Assembly: GCF_001691415.1 (NCBI RefSeq)
Contig: NZ_LRRR01000010.1
Location: forward strand, 62,001-126,000
DNA from: Pararhodobacter sp. CCB-MM2
GTDB lineage: Bacteria; Pseudomonadota; Alphaproteobacteria; Rhodobacterales; Rhodobacteraceae
Direction of reading: 5' to 3'
DNA length: 64,000 nucleotides
Below, one piece after another: positions 52,014-60,867 of the stretch. The position numbers and the translations under genes were made by a program. The number at the start of each line of letters is the position of its first letter. Within the stretch, counting starts at the first letter, position 1. Under the pieces are notes generated by a model. The model worked only from the letters and a program-made list of their open reading frames with translations, did no database searches and was not told the origin of the DNA.

Positions 52014-52484
52014 TCAGAACTCGTGTTTGCGGATGTTGCGCAGCATCTTCTGCAGCGTGCCGAGGAACGCCTGCCTTTCGTCATCCGGGATGCCGCGGAA
52101 CATGACGTCCTGCGCATCGGTCAGATGTGGCCAGAGCCCTTCGAACAGGGCCCGCCCGGCGGCGGTGATATGGATGCGCGTCGCACGGCTGTCGTTGGCA
52201 TCGGATTCCCGACGGACGAGGCCGTCGGCCTCCAGCTGGTCCAGCGCGCGGCTGAGCGTCGATTGCTCGGTCACCGCATAGACCGCGAGTTCGCGGATCA
52301 GCGGGGCCTGCACCACCGACAGCACCGCCAGCGCGCGCATCTTGGGCGTCGAGAGGCCACTCTTGCCGAGGGCGGCGCGGATCTCGGCGTTATAGCGTCC
52401 CATGATCCTGTTCATGAGATAGGGCGCGAAGCCCTCGAGCCCCGTTTCCCCCAGCCGTGTCCGTCTCTTGCCCTGATCGCTCAT
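52014..52484 (-). CDS. MarR-family transcriptional regulator
   Basis: 156 residues. The winged helix reads LSTPKMRALAVLSVVQAPLI, RELAVYAVTEQSTLSRALDQ and ADGLVRRESDANDSRATRIH. MarR proteins commonly repress aromatic catabolism and release on ligand binding. It starts inside the end of the FAD oxidoreductase gene (four-base overlap) and is the third gene of a leftward six-gene operon. The palindrome at 54905-54916 in the operon promoter is its candidate site. Confidence 0.92.
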   Translation of the reverse strand: MSDQGKRRTRLGETGLEGFAPYLMNRIMGRYNAEIRAALGKSGLSTPKMRALAVLSVVQAPLIRELAVYAVTEQSTLSRALDQLEADGLVRRESDANDSRATRIHITAAGRALFEGLWPHLTDAQDVMFRGIPDDERQAFLGTLQKMLRNIRKHEF

Positions 52485-54043
52485 GCCCCAAGCCTCTTCG
52501 CCGCGTTGAACCCTGATCCGCCGCCGAGGCCGGGCCCCGGATGCGTCGAAGCTCCGATATGGATCAGGCCGCGCACAGGTCCAACCCCGTTGGTCGAATG
52601 GGCGAAGGGACGCCAGATGAAGAACTGGTCGATGCCGCAGTGACCGCCGTAGGGGTCACCGCCGACAAGGTTGATGTTGAGCGCCTGAAGATCGGCCGGG
52701 GAATAGGCCCGGCGCGCCAGCTTGATCTGATCGAAATCCTTGATGTGCCGGGCAAGGATCGCCTCGATGCGGTCGGCAAAGGCCTCGCGCGTCGCCTCGT
52801 CCCAGTTGCGGCCGGGGATCGCGCCTGCAGCGTCGCCCTTGATCACGCGCGGCGCGTCCGGGATCTGCAGCCACAAGATCGCCTTGCCCGCAGGGCAGCG
52901 GGTCGGGTCCAGCCTTGAGGGTTGGCCGACGCAGATCGTCGGGGTCTCGGGGAAGAGGCCGCGCTCGGCCTCGTTGGCGGATTTTGACACCGCGTCGATC
53001 CCGTCCGAGAGGTGGATCAGCGCCACGTCCTCAAGGCCCAGGCTCAGCCATTCCGGCGCGCGGTCCAGCGCGAAATGAAGCTGGAAATTGCCCCGCCCGT
53101 GCCGGAAGTCCGGCAAGGCCTTGCGGTCTTCGCTGAGTTGCTGGTCGGGCAGAAGCCGCTCGTACAGCTGTCCCGGCGCGACCGAGGCCAGCACCGAGCG
53201 CGTGGCGATCGTCTCGCCCGTGGTCAGGGTGACGCCGGTGACACGGCCGTCGGCGACCTCGATCTTGGCCACGTCGGCACCCGTGCGAAAGCTGCCGCCA
53301 TGGGCTTTGATGAGGGACTCGAACGCGGCAACCGCCGCGCCCGAGCCGCCTTTGACCACCGGCGCCCCGGCGGCCTCCAGCGCAAAGGCAATCACCTTGC
53401 CCATTTGCGCCGAATAGGTGGATTCCGGCGTCAGCCCGCAATGCAGCACCCACGGTGCCCAAAGTGCCTGAACCAGCGGGCTGCGATAGCGCGCCTCCAG
53501 CCAGCCCCGGGCGGGGGCGAGGGCCTGACCCATCCAGCCCGCAAGGCCCCGCAAGCCCCGTCGGCGCACTTGCCCGAACAGCAGCCGCGCCGTGGACCAC
53601 GACCACAGCGCGCCACCGAGCAGCCCGAACAGGAAGGGCGCATCGGCCCCGATCTGGCCGGTGTCGGCGGCATGCTGATCGCCATCGCCCGCGGCCAGGG
53701 CATTGAAGGTGTTGCGGTTCTGCGCCGGGTCCATGGTCAGCACCAGCGCGCTGCCATCGGGTCGCAGCACCGCGGTCGGATGCGGGCTGTGACAATACTC
53801 GAACCCGTGCTTGGCCAGATGCGGACCCAGCGCCGCCCCGGCGGGCGAGGTCATGAACAGCACCCAGGTCGCGGCCATCACGTCATGCTGGAAGCCGGGC
53901 AGGGTCGCCGCCTCGGTCAGGAGGCAGCCGCCCAGACGGTCCTCGCGCTCGAGAACCGTGACCTTGTGGCCCTTCAGCGCCAGCAAGGCCGCGGCGACGA
54001 GCCCGTTGATACCGGACCCGATGATGACGTGATCGGCCGCCAT
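52481..54043 (-). CDS. PYROXD2/phytoene-desaturase-like FAD oxidoreductase 1
   Basis: 520 residues from ATG 54043, five bases after the cyclase stop. The FAD motif HVIIGSGINGLVAAALLALK is N-terminal; GGCLLTEAATLPGFQHDVMA follows. The CrtI-like C-terminal block ends GASTHPGPGLGGGSGFNAAK. Core landmarks shared with 54943-56505 are VGQPSRLDPTRCPAGKAILW and KGDAAGAIPGRNWDE. The family oxidises or desaturates diverse substrates. Given neighbours it probably acts on an aryl or indolyl intermediate. No carotenoid genes are present, so a carotenoid role is unlikely. Confidence 0.85.
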   Translation of the reverse strand: MAADHVIIGSGINGLVAAALLALKGHKVTVLEREDRLGGCLLTEAATLPGFQHDVMAATWVLFMTSPAGAALGPHLAKHGFEYCHSPHPTAVLRPDGSALVLTMDPAQNRNTFNALAAGDGDQHAADTGQIGADAPFLFGLLGGALWSWSTARLLFGQVRRRGLRGLAGWMGQALAPARGWLEARYRSPLVQALWAPWVLHCGLTPESTYSAQMGKVIAFALEAAGAPVVKGGSGAAVAAFESLIKAHGGSFRTGADVAKIEVADGRVTGVTLTTGETIATRSVLASVAPGQLYERLLPDQQLSEDRKALPDFRHGRGNFQLHFALDRAPEWLSLGLEDVALIHLSDGIDAVSKSANEAERGLFPETPTICVGQPSRLDPTRCPAGKAILWLQIPDAPRVIKGDAAGAIPGRNWDEATREAFADRIEAILARHIKDFDQIKLARRAYSPADLQALNINLVGGDPYGGHCGIDQFFIWRPFAHSTNGVGPVRGLIHIGASTHPGPGLGGGSGFNAAKRLGA

Positions 54044-54048
54044 CGCCC

Positions 54049-54840
54049 TCAGCCCCGCGGCACCAGCGCCAGAGCGCGGATCGGCGAGCCGGTGCCCTGG
54101 ACGATCTTCAGCGGCGCCGCGATGAGGATCGCGCCCTTGGCCGGCAGCTTGTCGAGATTGGCCAACGAGGCGAGGCCGAAGCAATTGTTGGCGTGCAAGA
54201 GGTTATGCGCGGGGAAGGGCGGGGTCATGCCGCCCGCAAGGCCCGCATCAGTGCCGATGCACTGGCTGCCCCAGCCGACGATGCCCTTGGCGATCAGGTG
54301 CTGGATGGCCTCGGCGGTCGGTCCCGGCGTATGCGGCCCGGTCTCGTTCGCGTTGAGGAACAGCCCCTCGTCATGCGCGCGCTTGTCCCAGTCCGAGCGC
54401 AGCACGACCCATTCGCCGGCGTTGATCGCGCCGTGCTTGGCTTCCCAGGCGTCGATATGGTCGACGGTCAGCAGGAAATCCGGGTCGGCGGCGCATTCGG
54501 CGCTGAAATCCAGCACGTTGACCGGGGCCACCACACGTTTGATGTCCAGCGTGTCGGTATAGCCGTCCGAGTAGTCCTTGCCGGTGATCCAATGGTGGGG
54601 CGCGTCGAAATGCGTGCCCGAATGCTCGCCCAGCTCCAGCCAGTTCCAGGCCCAGAAGGGACCGTCCTGATCGTATTCGCTGATGCGGTGGATCTTGATC
54701 GGCGGCGTGTCCTTGGCAAGTTCGGGCGGCAGTTTCAGAAGCGGGGTGTCCGGGCCCAGCGTGCCGGTGCAATCCACCACCTCGATCCCGCCGGTGGCCA
54801 GAAGGCCGGCAAGCTCGCTCAAAACATTGGCTGCAGTCAT
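54049..54840 (-). CDS. Cyclase-family hydrolase, isatin-hydrolase-like
   Basis: 263 residues from ATG 54840. The metal-dependent cyclase/kynurenine formamidase fold is marked by HSGTHFDAPHHW, in which His73, His77, Asp79 and His83 are the expected metal ligands and acid/base, followed by Trp84. The block GSQCIGTDAGLAGGMTPPFP and C-terminal NCFGLASLANLDKLPAKG fit. The WxxLGEHxGTHxDxPxH layout resembles isatin hydrolases, which open isatin to isatinate; kynurenine formamidase is the alternative. It heads the operon to iorB. Confidence 0.8.
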   Translation of the reverse strand: MTAANVLSELAGLLATGGIEVVDCTGTLGPDTPLLKLPPELAKDTPPIKIHRISEYDQDGPFWAWNWLELGEHSGTHFDAPHHWITGKDYSDGYTDTLDIKRVVAPVNVLDFSAECAADPDFLLTVDHIDAWEAKHGAINAGEWVVLRSDWDKRAHDEGLFLNANETGPHTPGPTAEAIQHLIAKGIVGWGSQCIGTDAGLAGGMTPPFPAHNLLHANNCFGLASLANLDKLPAKGAILIAAPLKIVQGTGSPIRALALVPRG

Positions 54841-54904
54841 GTCGATTCTCCCTGTCGCAAGCCTGTCTCGGCTCTTCATAAAATCAGACTAGACAGGTTT
54901 ATAT

Positions 54905-54916
54905 GCATTTGCAAAT
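54905..54916. promoter_or_regulatory. Palindromic operator candidate
   Basis: ATTTGCAAAT (54907-54916) is a perfect palindrome in the 102-base divergent promoter between the cyclase and FAD oxidoreductase 2 genes; the overlapping TGCATTTGCA (54904-54913) reads TGCAAATGCA on the other strand. A similar TGCGAATGCA lies at 62725-62734. MarR operators are commonly palindromes of this size. Confidence 0.5.
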
Positions 54917-54942
54917 ATCATTTCGACTCGTGGGGGCTTGCT

Positions 54943-56505
54943 GTGGACGATCTCGATGCGGTGCTAATCGGTGCCGGACATAATTCTCTGGCCTGTGCTT
55001 TGACCCTCGTGTCGAAGGGATGGCGCGTCGCCGTTTTCGAGCGGGCCTCCGTCCCGGGAGGCGCGGTGAAGAGTGGCGCCTATACAGAGCCGGGATTTCG
55101 CCACGATTGGGCGGCGATGAACCTGTCCTTGTTCGCGGGAAGCCAATTCCATAAGGATTTTGCGGCAGAACTGGCCGGGCATGGTCTGTCTTTCGTGCCC
55201 GTATCCCGGCCCTTTGCCTCGGCCTTTCCGGATGGCAGCTTTCTGGGCATCGAGATGGATGCCGCCACCAATCGCGCGCGCATCGCCGCGCTGTCCGAGG
55301 CCGATGCCCAGACCTGGGATCGCCTGAGTGCCAGTTTCCCCGAGCGCGCCGAGGACGTCTTCGCGCTTCTCGGTGCTCGCATGAAGATGTATGCATTAGC
55401 ATCTTTCCTCTGGGGCCTCTGGCGTCGCCGCGGCATTGCCGGGGCGCTGGAGCTGGCGCGGTTCTTGTTGTCCACCCCGCGCGCTTGGCTGACCGAGACC
55501 TTCGTCTCCGAGAAGCTGCAGGCGATGCTGGGGGCCTGGGGCATGCATCTGGATTATGCGCCCGACAGCGCCGGCGGGGCGCTGTTCCCTTATCTTGAAG
55601 GGATGGCGGGGCAGTCGTTCGGCATGGCCTTGGGGCAGGGCGGGGCGGACAGCGTCACCAAGGCTCTGGTCAAGGCGATCGAGGCCCGGGGCGGGCGCGT
55701 CGAATGCGGGGTCGAGGTCACCGGGATCGAACATCAGGGCAATGTCGTCCGCGCAATCACCCTGGCGGATGGCCGGCGCATCGCGGCGAAGAAGGCGGTG
55801 ATCGCCAACCTTGCCCCCAAGGCGCTGGTCCGGCTGACCGGCGGGACCGGCAACGCGGGGTTCGATGCGCGGATGACGGGCTATGACCATGCGCCGGGCA
55901 CGATGATGATCCATCTGGCGATGGACAGCCTGCCCGATTGGGCGGCGGGCGAGGCGTTGAAGGGCTTTGCCTATGTCCATCTGGCGCCCTCGCTCGACCA
56001 GATGGCGCGGACCTATCAGCAGGCCAAGGCGGGGCTTCTGCCTGATGAGCCGGTGATCGTTGTGGGCCAGCCCACCGTTTTCGATCCCTCCCGCGCGCCT
56101 GAGGGCAAGCATGTCCTGTGGATGCAGGTCCGCATGGTGCCGGGCATCATTCAAGGCGACGCGGCCGGTCGGATCGTGACACGCGACTGGGCCGAGGCCG
56201 CCGCGCCCATGGCCGAACGCGCGCTCGATATCCTCGAGCGGTATGCGCCCGGCGCGCGGGGCAAGATCCTCGGCCAGCGCATCGTCACGCCCGTCGAGCT
56301 GGAGGCCGACAACCCCAATCTGGTCGGCGGCGATCAGGTCTGCGGCAGCCACCATTTGGCGCAGCATTTCCTTTTCCGTCCTGCCCCCGGTCATGCCGAT
56401 GGCAGCACACCGATCCGCAACCTGCACCTGACCGGGGCCGCCGTCTGGCCCGGGGCGGGGACCGGGGCGGGCTCGGGCTATCACCTCGCCAAGCGCCTGA
56501 CATGA
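54943..56505 (+). CDS. PYROXD2/phytoene-desaturase-like FAD oxidoreductase 2
   Basis: 520 residues from GTG 54943, with GGGGG six bases upstream; the open frame extends far upstream but that part lies antisense to the cyclase. AVLIGAGHNSLACALTLVSK begins the FAD site, with ERASVPGGAVKSGAYTEPGF next. The same length and shared blocks VGQPTVFDPSRAPEGKHVLW and QGDAAGRIVTRDW show it is a paralog of 52481-54043. It begins a rightward operon with an ABC importer. The two copies may form a complex or act on successive intermediates. Confidence 0.85.
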   Translation: MDDLDAVLIGAGHNSLACALTLVSKGWRVAVFERASVPGGAVKSGAYTEPGFRHDWAAMNLSLFAGSQFHKDFAAELAGHGLSFVPVSRPFASAFPDGSFLGIEMDAATNRARIAALSEADAQTWDRLSASFPERAEDVFALLGARMKMYALASFLWGLWRRRGIAGALELARFLLSTPRAWLTETFVSEKLQAMLGAWGMHLDYAPDSAGGALFPYLEGMAGQSFGMALGQGGADSVTKALVKAIEARGGRVECGVEVTGIEHQGNVVRAITLADGRRIAAKKAVIANLAPKALVRLTGGTGNAGFDARMTGYDHAPGTMMIHLAMDSLPDWAAGEALKGFAYVHLAPSLDQMARTYQQAKAGLLPDEPVIVVGQPTVFDPSRAPEGKHVLWMQVRMVPGIIQGDAAGRIVTRDWAEAAAPMAERALDILERYAPGARGKILGQRIVTPVELEADNPNLVGGDQVCGSHHLAQHFLFRPAPGHADGSTPIRNLHLTGAAVWPGAGTGAGSGYHLAKRLT

Positions 56506-56563
56506 AACAGACCCCGATGAACGGGGCGTCCTCTCATAACCACGAACAACAGGGAAATTGCTT

Positions 56564-58087
56564 ATGAAACTCTCACGCCGCAGTCTTTTGAAGATGAGCG
56601 CCGCCTCGGTGACGCTGAGCGTCGCCTTGCCGGCCTTCGCACAGGCCATCGACGAGCTGGTCATCGCCTATAACGTCAACCTGCCCAGCTGGGACCCGAC
56701 CGTCGGTCCCTCGGCGGTCAACCCGACGATTCAGGGCCTGTATCAATCGGTCTTCGATCAGTTCATCCTGCAGCAGCCGGACCTGACCCCGGCGCCGGGC
56801 CTTCTGACCGACTGGGGCTGGAACGAGGATCGCACGCAGGTCTGGATGGATGTCCGCGAGGGCGTCAAATGGCATGACGGCTCGGATTTCACCGCCGAGG
56901 ACGTCGCCTGGTCGCTGGCCCGTGCCGCCGATCCCGCCACCGGCAACCCGATCCAGTTCGTCTGGGGCACGCTGGCCAATCACCGGGTCGAGGGCAACCG
57001 CGTCATCGCCGATGTCGCCCAGTTCGATCCGACGATCTTCAAATGGATGTACTTCCTCACCGGCTACGTGCTACCCAAGGCCTATTACGAGCGCGTCGGC
57101 GCCGAGGGCTTCGAGGCCGCGCCGATCGGCACCGGCCCCTACAAGGTCGAGCAATACGAGCGCAACGCCTTCGTGCGGCTCCGCGCCAACGCCGATTACT
57201 GGAACGGCGTGCCGGAATTCGAGACCGTCACCATCCGCTTCGTCACCGATGCCGCCAGCCGCGTGGCCGAGGTGGAATCGGGCCGCAGCCATGTCACGCT
57301 GGAAATACCCTACGAGGAATACGACCGCCTGCGCGAACGCGCGGGGCTTGGGGGCGTCGCCACGCCGGTCTCGGACATCGCGATGATCTTCTTCAACGAC
57401 ATCGACGTGATGCTGGACGAGAACGTGCGCCGTGCCGCCGTGCATGCGGTGGACAAGCAGCTGATCATCGACCGCCTGCTCTCGGGCTATGGGGTGGCGA
57501 TCAGCACGTTGGAGACGCCGGAATACGCGGCCTTCGATCCCTCGATCGAGGTGCCCTATGACCCGGATCTGGCGCGCGAACTGCTGGCGGCCTCGGGCTA
57601 TTCCACCGACAATCCGGTGCGCTTCACCATCCAGACCACGCGCGGCTTCAAGCCCAAGGATTACGAGATGATCCAGGCCATCGTCGGCATGTGGCGCCGG
57701 GTCGGCATCGAGGCCGAGATCGAGGTTTACGAAGTCGCCCGACACTACGAGCTGCGCGCGGCGGACCAACTGGCGCCGGCGGCCTTCTACAACTGGGGCA
57801 ATTCGGTCGGTGATCCGACGACCTCGACGGGCTTTGCCATGTTCGGCCCCTCGCCGCATTCGGTCTGGGACAGCCCCGACCTGATCGAGAAGATCGTGCC
57901 GCTCTGGGCCGAGCCGGACGAGGAGACCCGTATCGCGGGCTGGAAGGATGTCTCGCGCTATATCGCCGAGCACGCCTATGTGCTGCCGCTGTTGCAGTAT
58001 GTGCAGCCGGTCCTGCACGCCTCGGGCGTCAATGTGGTGCCGCATGCCTCGGGCGCGCTGCTGCCGCATCTGATGACGCGCGCGTAA
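56564..58087 (+). CDS. ABC importer substrate-binding protein, family 5 (DppA/OppA-like)
   Basis: 507 residues from ATG 56564, after CAGGGA. The N-terminus LSRRSLLKMSAASVTLSVAL carries a twin-arginine-like signal, mature from about ALPAFAQA. Family features include the RDGVKWHDG-equivalent VREGVKWHDGSDFTAEDVAW and APIGTGPYKVEQYE. These proteins bind peptides, opines, nickel or glutathione. The partner permeases and ATPases follow directly. Ligand not predictable, but the cluster suggests an aryl-amino-acid-like compound. Confidence 0.9.
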   Translation: MKLSRRSLLKMSAASVTLSVALPAFAQAIDELVIAYNVNLPSWDPTVGPSAVNPTIQGLYQSVFDQFILQQPDLTPAPGLLTDWGWNEDRTQVWMDVREGVKWHDGSDFTAEDVAWSLARAADPATGNPIQFVWGTLANHRVEGNRVIADVAQFDPTIFKWMYFLTGYVLPKAYYERVGAEGFEAAPIGTGPYKVEQYERNAFVRLRANADYWNGVPEFETVTIRFVTDAASRVAEVESGRSHVTLEIPYEEYDRLRERAGLGGVATPVSDIAMIFFNDIDVMLDENVRRAAVHAVDKQLIIDRLLSGYGVAISTLETPEYAAFDPSIEVPYDPDLARELLAASGYSTDNPVRFTIQTTRGFKPKDYEMIQAIVGMWRRVGIEAEIEVYEVARHYELRAADQLAPAAFYNWGNSVGDPTTSTGFAMFGPSPHSVWDSPDLIEKIVPLWAEPDEETRIAGWKDVSRYIAEHAYVLPLLQYVQPVLHASGVNVVPHASGALLPHLMTRA

Positions 58088-58092
58088 GACGC

Positions 58093-58120
58093 ACGGGGGG
58101 CGGTGCGTTCCGCCCCCCGT
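58093..58120 (+). other. Stem-loop between SBP and permease genes
   Basis: ACGGGGGGCG (58093-58102) and CGCCCCCCGT (58111-58120) pair perfectly around eight bases, five bases after the SBP stop. No T-tract. Such stems after binding-protein genes commonly protect the upstream mRNA and reduce downstream expression. Confidence 0.7.
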
Positions 58121-58135
58121 CTGCCCGAGGTTCCC

Positions 58136-59143
58136 ATGATCCTTCGCCGACTCCTGTCCCGGGTTGCGACCACGCTTGTCACGCTGTTCGGCGTGGCGGT
58201 GATCGTCTTCGCCGTGATCCGTATCGTTCCCGGCGACCCCGTCGCCATGATGTTGCCTCCCGGTGCGACCGAGGCCGATATCGCCCGCCTTCAGGCCTTC
58301 TACGGCCTCGACAAATCCATCCCCGAGCAGTTCTTCATCTGGTTGGGCGGGGTGGTGCAGGGCGATTTCGGCACCTCGATCACCACCCGCCAGCCGGTGC
58401 TGGGTCTGGTGCTGTCGCGGCTGCCGGCCACCCTGGAGCTGTCGGTGATGGCGCTGGTCATCGCCGTGGCGCTGGGTGGGCTGGTTGCCCTGACCGGCAC
58501 GCGGCTGCGCTATACGCGGACCGAAGGCGCGCTGGACGTGGCCAATGGCATGGCGCTGAGCGTGCCTGATTTCCTCTGGGGGCTGGTGCTGATCCTGCTG
58601 TTCGGGGTGCTCTGGCCGGTCTTCACCATCTCGGGCCGCGTCTCGCCGCAACTGGTGCCGGAATTCGCCACCTCGTTCTTCCTGTTCGAAAGCGTCGTGC
58701 GGCTGCGCTTCGACCTCTGGCTCGATCTGGTGCAGCACATGCTGATGCCCGCCTTGGCGCTGGCCATTCCGCTGGCCGCGATCATCGGCCAATTGCTCAA
58801 GCAGAGCCTCAAGGAAACCATGCATCTCGACTATGTCACGCTGGCCCGCACCAAGGGCTACAGCGAGAACCAGGTGATCCTGCGCGAGGCCCTGCGCAAC
58901 GCCGTGCTGCCGACGCTGACGCTGATCGGCGTGCAATTCACCTTCCTCATCGGCGGCACCGTCATCATCGAGCGGCTGTTCTCCTACGAGGGCCTCGGCA
59001 ACATGGCAATCGACGCGGTGATCAACCGTGACCTGCCGCTCATTCAGGGGATCGTCCTCTTGTTCGCGCTGCTGTTCACGCTGGTGAACCTTGCCGTCGA
59101 CCTACTTTATGCCGTGCTGAACCCGAGGTTGCGCCATGCTTGA
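58136..59143 (+). CDS. ABC importer permease (DppB/OppB-like)
   Basis: 335 residues. Six hydrophobic helices start with LVTLFGVAVIVFAVIRIVPG, the typical DppB opening, followed by DPVAMMLPPGATEADIARLQ and FYGLDKSIPEQ. The EAA loop for ATPase contact reads YSENQVILREALRNAVLPTL. It pairs with the next permease, overlapping it by eight bases. Confidence 0.93.
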   Translation: MILRRLLSRVATTLVTLFGVAVIVFAVIRIVPGDPVAMMLPPGATEADIARLQAFYGLDKSIPEQFFIWLGGVVQGDFGTSITTRQPVLGLVLSRLPATLELSVMALVIAVALGGLVALTGTRLRYTRTEGALDVANGMALSVPDFLWGLVLILLFGVLWPVFTISGRVSPQLVPEFATSFFLFESVVRLRFDLWLDLVQHMLMPALALAIPLAAIIGQLLKQSLKETMHLDYVTLARTKGYSENQVILREALRNAVLPTLTLIGVQFTFLIGGTVIIERLFSYEGLGNMAIDAVINRDLPLIQGIVLLFALLFTLVNLAVDLLYAVLNPRLRHA

Positions 59144-59987
59144 CGGACGCTCCCTTGTGAAACGCACGGCCGGGCTGCGGCTCTGGCTGTCGGCCGGCTG
59201 GCTGACGGCGCTGGTGATTGGCGCGGTGCTGGCGCCCTGGATCGCGCCGCAGGACCCGCTGATGCAGGATCTCTTCACCAGCCGCCTGCCGCCCTTCTGG
59301 ATGGACGGGGCCGAGCCGGGCTATTGGCTGGGCACTGACAGCCTTGGTCGCGATGTGCTGAGCCGCATCCTGTATGGCGGTCGGGTGGCGCTGATCGTGG
59401 CGCTGATCGCCGGCACCGCAACGGCGCTGATCGGCGCGACGCTAGGCCTGATCGCCGGCTATTTCCGGGGCTGGGCCGATCTGGTGATCTCGCGCCTCGT
59501 CGATATCTGGATGGCCTTCCCGCCGGTTCTGTTCGCCATCCTGCTGATCGCGGTGATGGGCACGGGGCTGACCTCGGTGGTGATCGCCATTATCGTCATC
59601 GACTGGACGCGCTTTGCCCGCGTGGTACGGGCCGAGGCTATGGCGCAGGGGGCGATGGACTATGTGGCCTCGGCGCAGGTGTCGGGACGGGGGCGGATGT
59701 CGACCCTGCTGACCGAGATCCTGCCCAACGTGCTGTCCACCATCACCGTACTTCTGACGCTGGAGATGGGCATCGCCGTGATCGTCGAGGCGATCCTGTC
59801 CTTCGTCAATCTCTCGGTCTCGACCGACGATCCGACCTGGGGCGGCATGATCGCCGAGGGGCGGCTGTCCATCCATCAGGCGTGGTGGGTGCTGGTCTTC
59901 CCGCTGATCGCGCTGTTCCTGACCGTCCTGTCCTTCTCGCAATTGGGCGAGGGGCTGAAAGACCGGTTCGACCCGGTGCTGCATTGA
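59136..59987 (+). CDS. ABC importer permease (DppC/OppC-like)
   Basis: 283 residues. The DppC pattern is clear: WIAPQDPLMQDLFTSRLPP, then WLGTDSLGRDVLSRILYGGR before the membrane core (ALIVALIAGTATALIGATLG). The EAA loop reads GRGRMSTLLTEILPNVLSTI. The start overlaps the previous stop by eight bases and the ATPase gene follows after 10. Confidence 0.94.
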   Translation: MLDGRSLVKRTAGLRLWLSAGWLTALVIGAVLAPWIAPQDPLMQDLFTSRLPPFWMDGAEPGYWLGTDSLGRDVLSRILYGGRVALIVALIAGTATALIGATLGLIAGYFRGWADLVISRLVDIWMAFPPVLFAILLIAVMGTGLTSVVIAIIVIDWTRFARVVRAEAMAQGAMDYVASAQVSGRGRMSTLLTEILPNVLSTITVLLTLEMGIAVIVEAILSFVNLSVSTDDPTWGGMIAEGRLSIHQAWWVLVFPLIALFLTVLSFSQLGEGLKDRFDPVLH

Positions 59988-59997
59988 AAGGGCGGTC

Positions 59998-60867
59998 ATG
60001 AGCTTTCTCAAAATCCGCGACCTCTCGGTCATCCTGCGCGGCACCAATCACCGCCTGCTGCGGGGCGTATCCCTCGATGTGGGCGCGACCGAGGTGATGG
60101 GCCTCGTGGGCGAATCCGGGGCCGGCAAGTCGATGATCGGCAAGGCGGTTCTGGGCATCCTGCCGCGCTCGGCGAAGATCGTCTCGGGCTCGATCGAGCT
60201 GGAGGGGGTGGACCTGTTGACACTGCCCCCCCGGCAACGGCGGCATATGATCGGGCAGAAGGCCGCGCTGATCCCGCAGGACCCACTGACCGCGCTGAAC
60301 CCGGCGCGGCGGATCGGGCCGCAGATCTCGGACCGGTTGGTCGATATCCTGGGTTGGGTCCGTGCCCGTGCGCGCGCGCGGGCCGAGGAGATCCTGCACG
60401 ACGTGCATATCCCGCAGCCCGAGCGCGTGTTGCGCTCCTATCCGCACGAGCTGTCGGGGGGGATGCGCCAGCGCGTGCTGATCGCCTCGGCCTTCGCGGC
60501 AGAGCCCCGGCTGATCGTCGCGGACGAGCCGACGACCGCACTGGACGTGACGGTGCAAAAGCAGATCCTGAAGCTGATCTTCGAGATGCAGGCGCGCCAT
60601 GGCACGGCGCTGTTGTTCGTCACGCATGACCTTGGTGTCGTGTCGAAGATCTGCCAACGGCTGACCGTTCTCTATGGAGGGCTGGTGATGGAGGAGGCCG
60701 AGGTCGGCGCCTTCTTCGACACCCCCACACATCCCTATTCCCGCGCGCTTCTGGCCGCGACGCCCCGGCATACCGATCCTACGGCGGACCTGACCCCGGT
60801 CCCCGAGGCGGTGATCGCCGAGGCCCGTCGCGCGGTGGCCGAAGCCGACCAGAGGTGGCACGCATGA
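59998..60867 (+). CDS. ABC importer ATP-binding protein (DppD/OppD-like)
   Basis: 289 residues. Walker A is GESGAGKSMIGKAV, the signature ELSGGMRQRVLIASAF and Walker B LIVADEPTTALDV with the switch His in FVTHDLGVV. The end has HPYSRALLAATPRH, the oligopeptide-family C-terminal motif. It follows the DppC-like permease. Energises uptake with the next gene product. Confidence 0.95.
   Translation: MSFLKIRDLSVILRGTNHRLLRGVSLDVGATEVMGLVGESGAGKSMIGKAVLGILPRSAKIVSGSIELEGVDLLTLPPRQRRHMIGQKAALIPQDPLTALNPARRIGPQISDRLVDILGWVRARARARAEEILHDVHIPQPERVLRSYPHELSGGMRQRVLIASAFAAEPRLIVADEPTTALDVTVQKQILKLIFEMQARHGTALLFVTHDLGVVSKICQRLTVLYGGLVMEEAEVGAFFDTPTHPYSRALLAATPRHTDPTADLTPVPEAVIAEARRAVAEADQRWHA

Noticed and set aside
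54193..54942. Upstream extension of the second FAD oxidoreductase frame
   Set aside because: The extra 250 codons lie antisense to the cyclase; the homologous part starts at GTG 54943.
57071..58936. 621-codon minus frame opposite the SBP and permease genes
   Set aside because: Antisense shadow; His/Arg/Asp-rich and spans two clear genes on the other strand.
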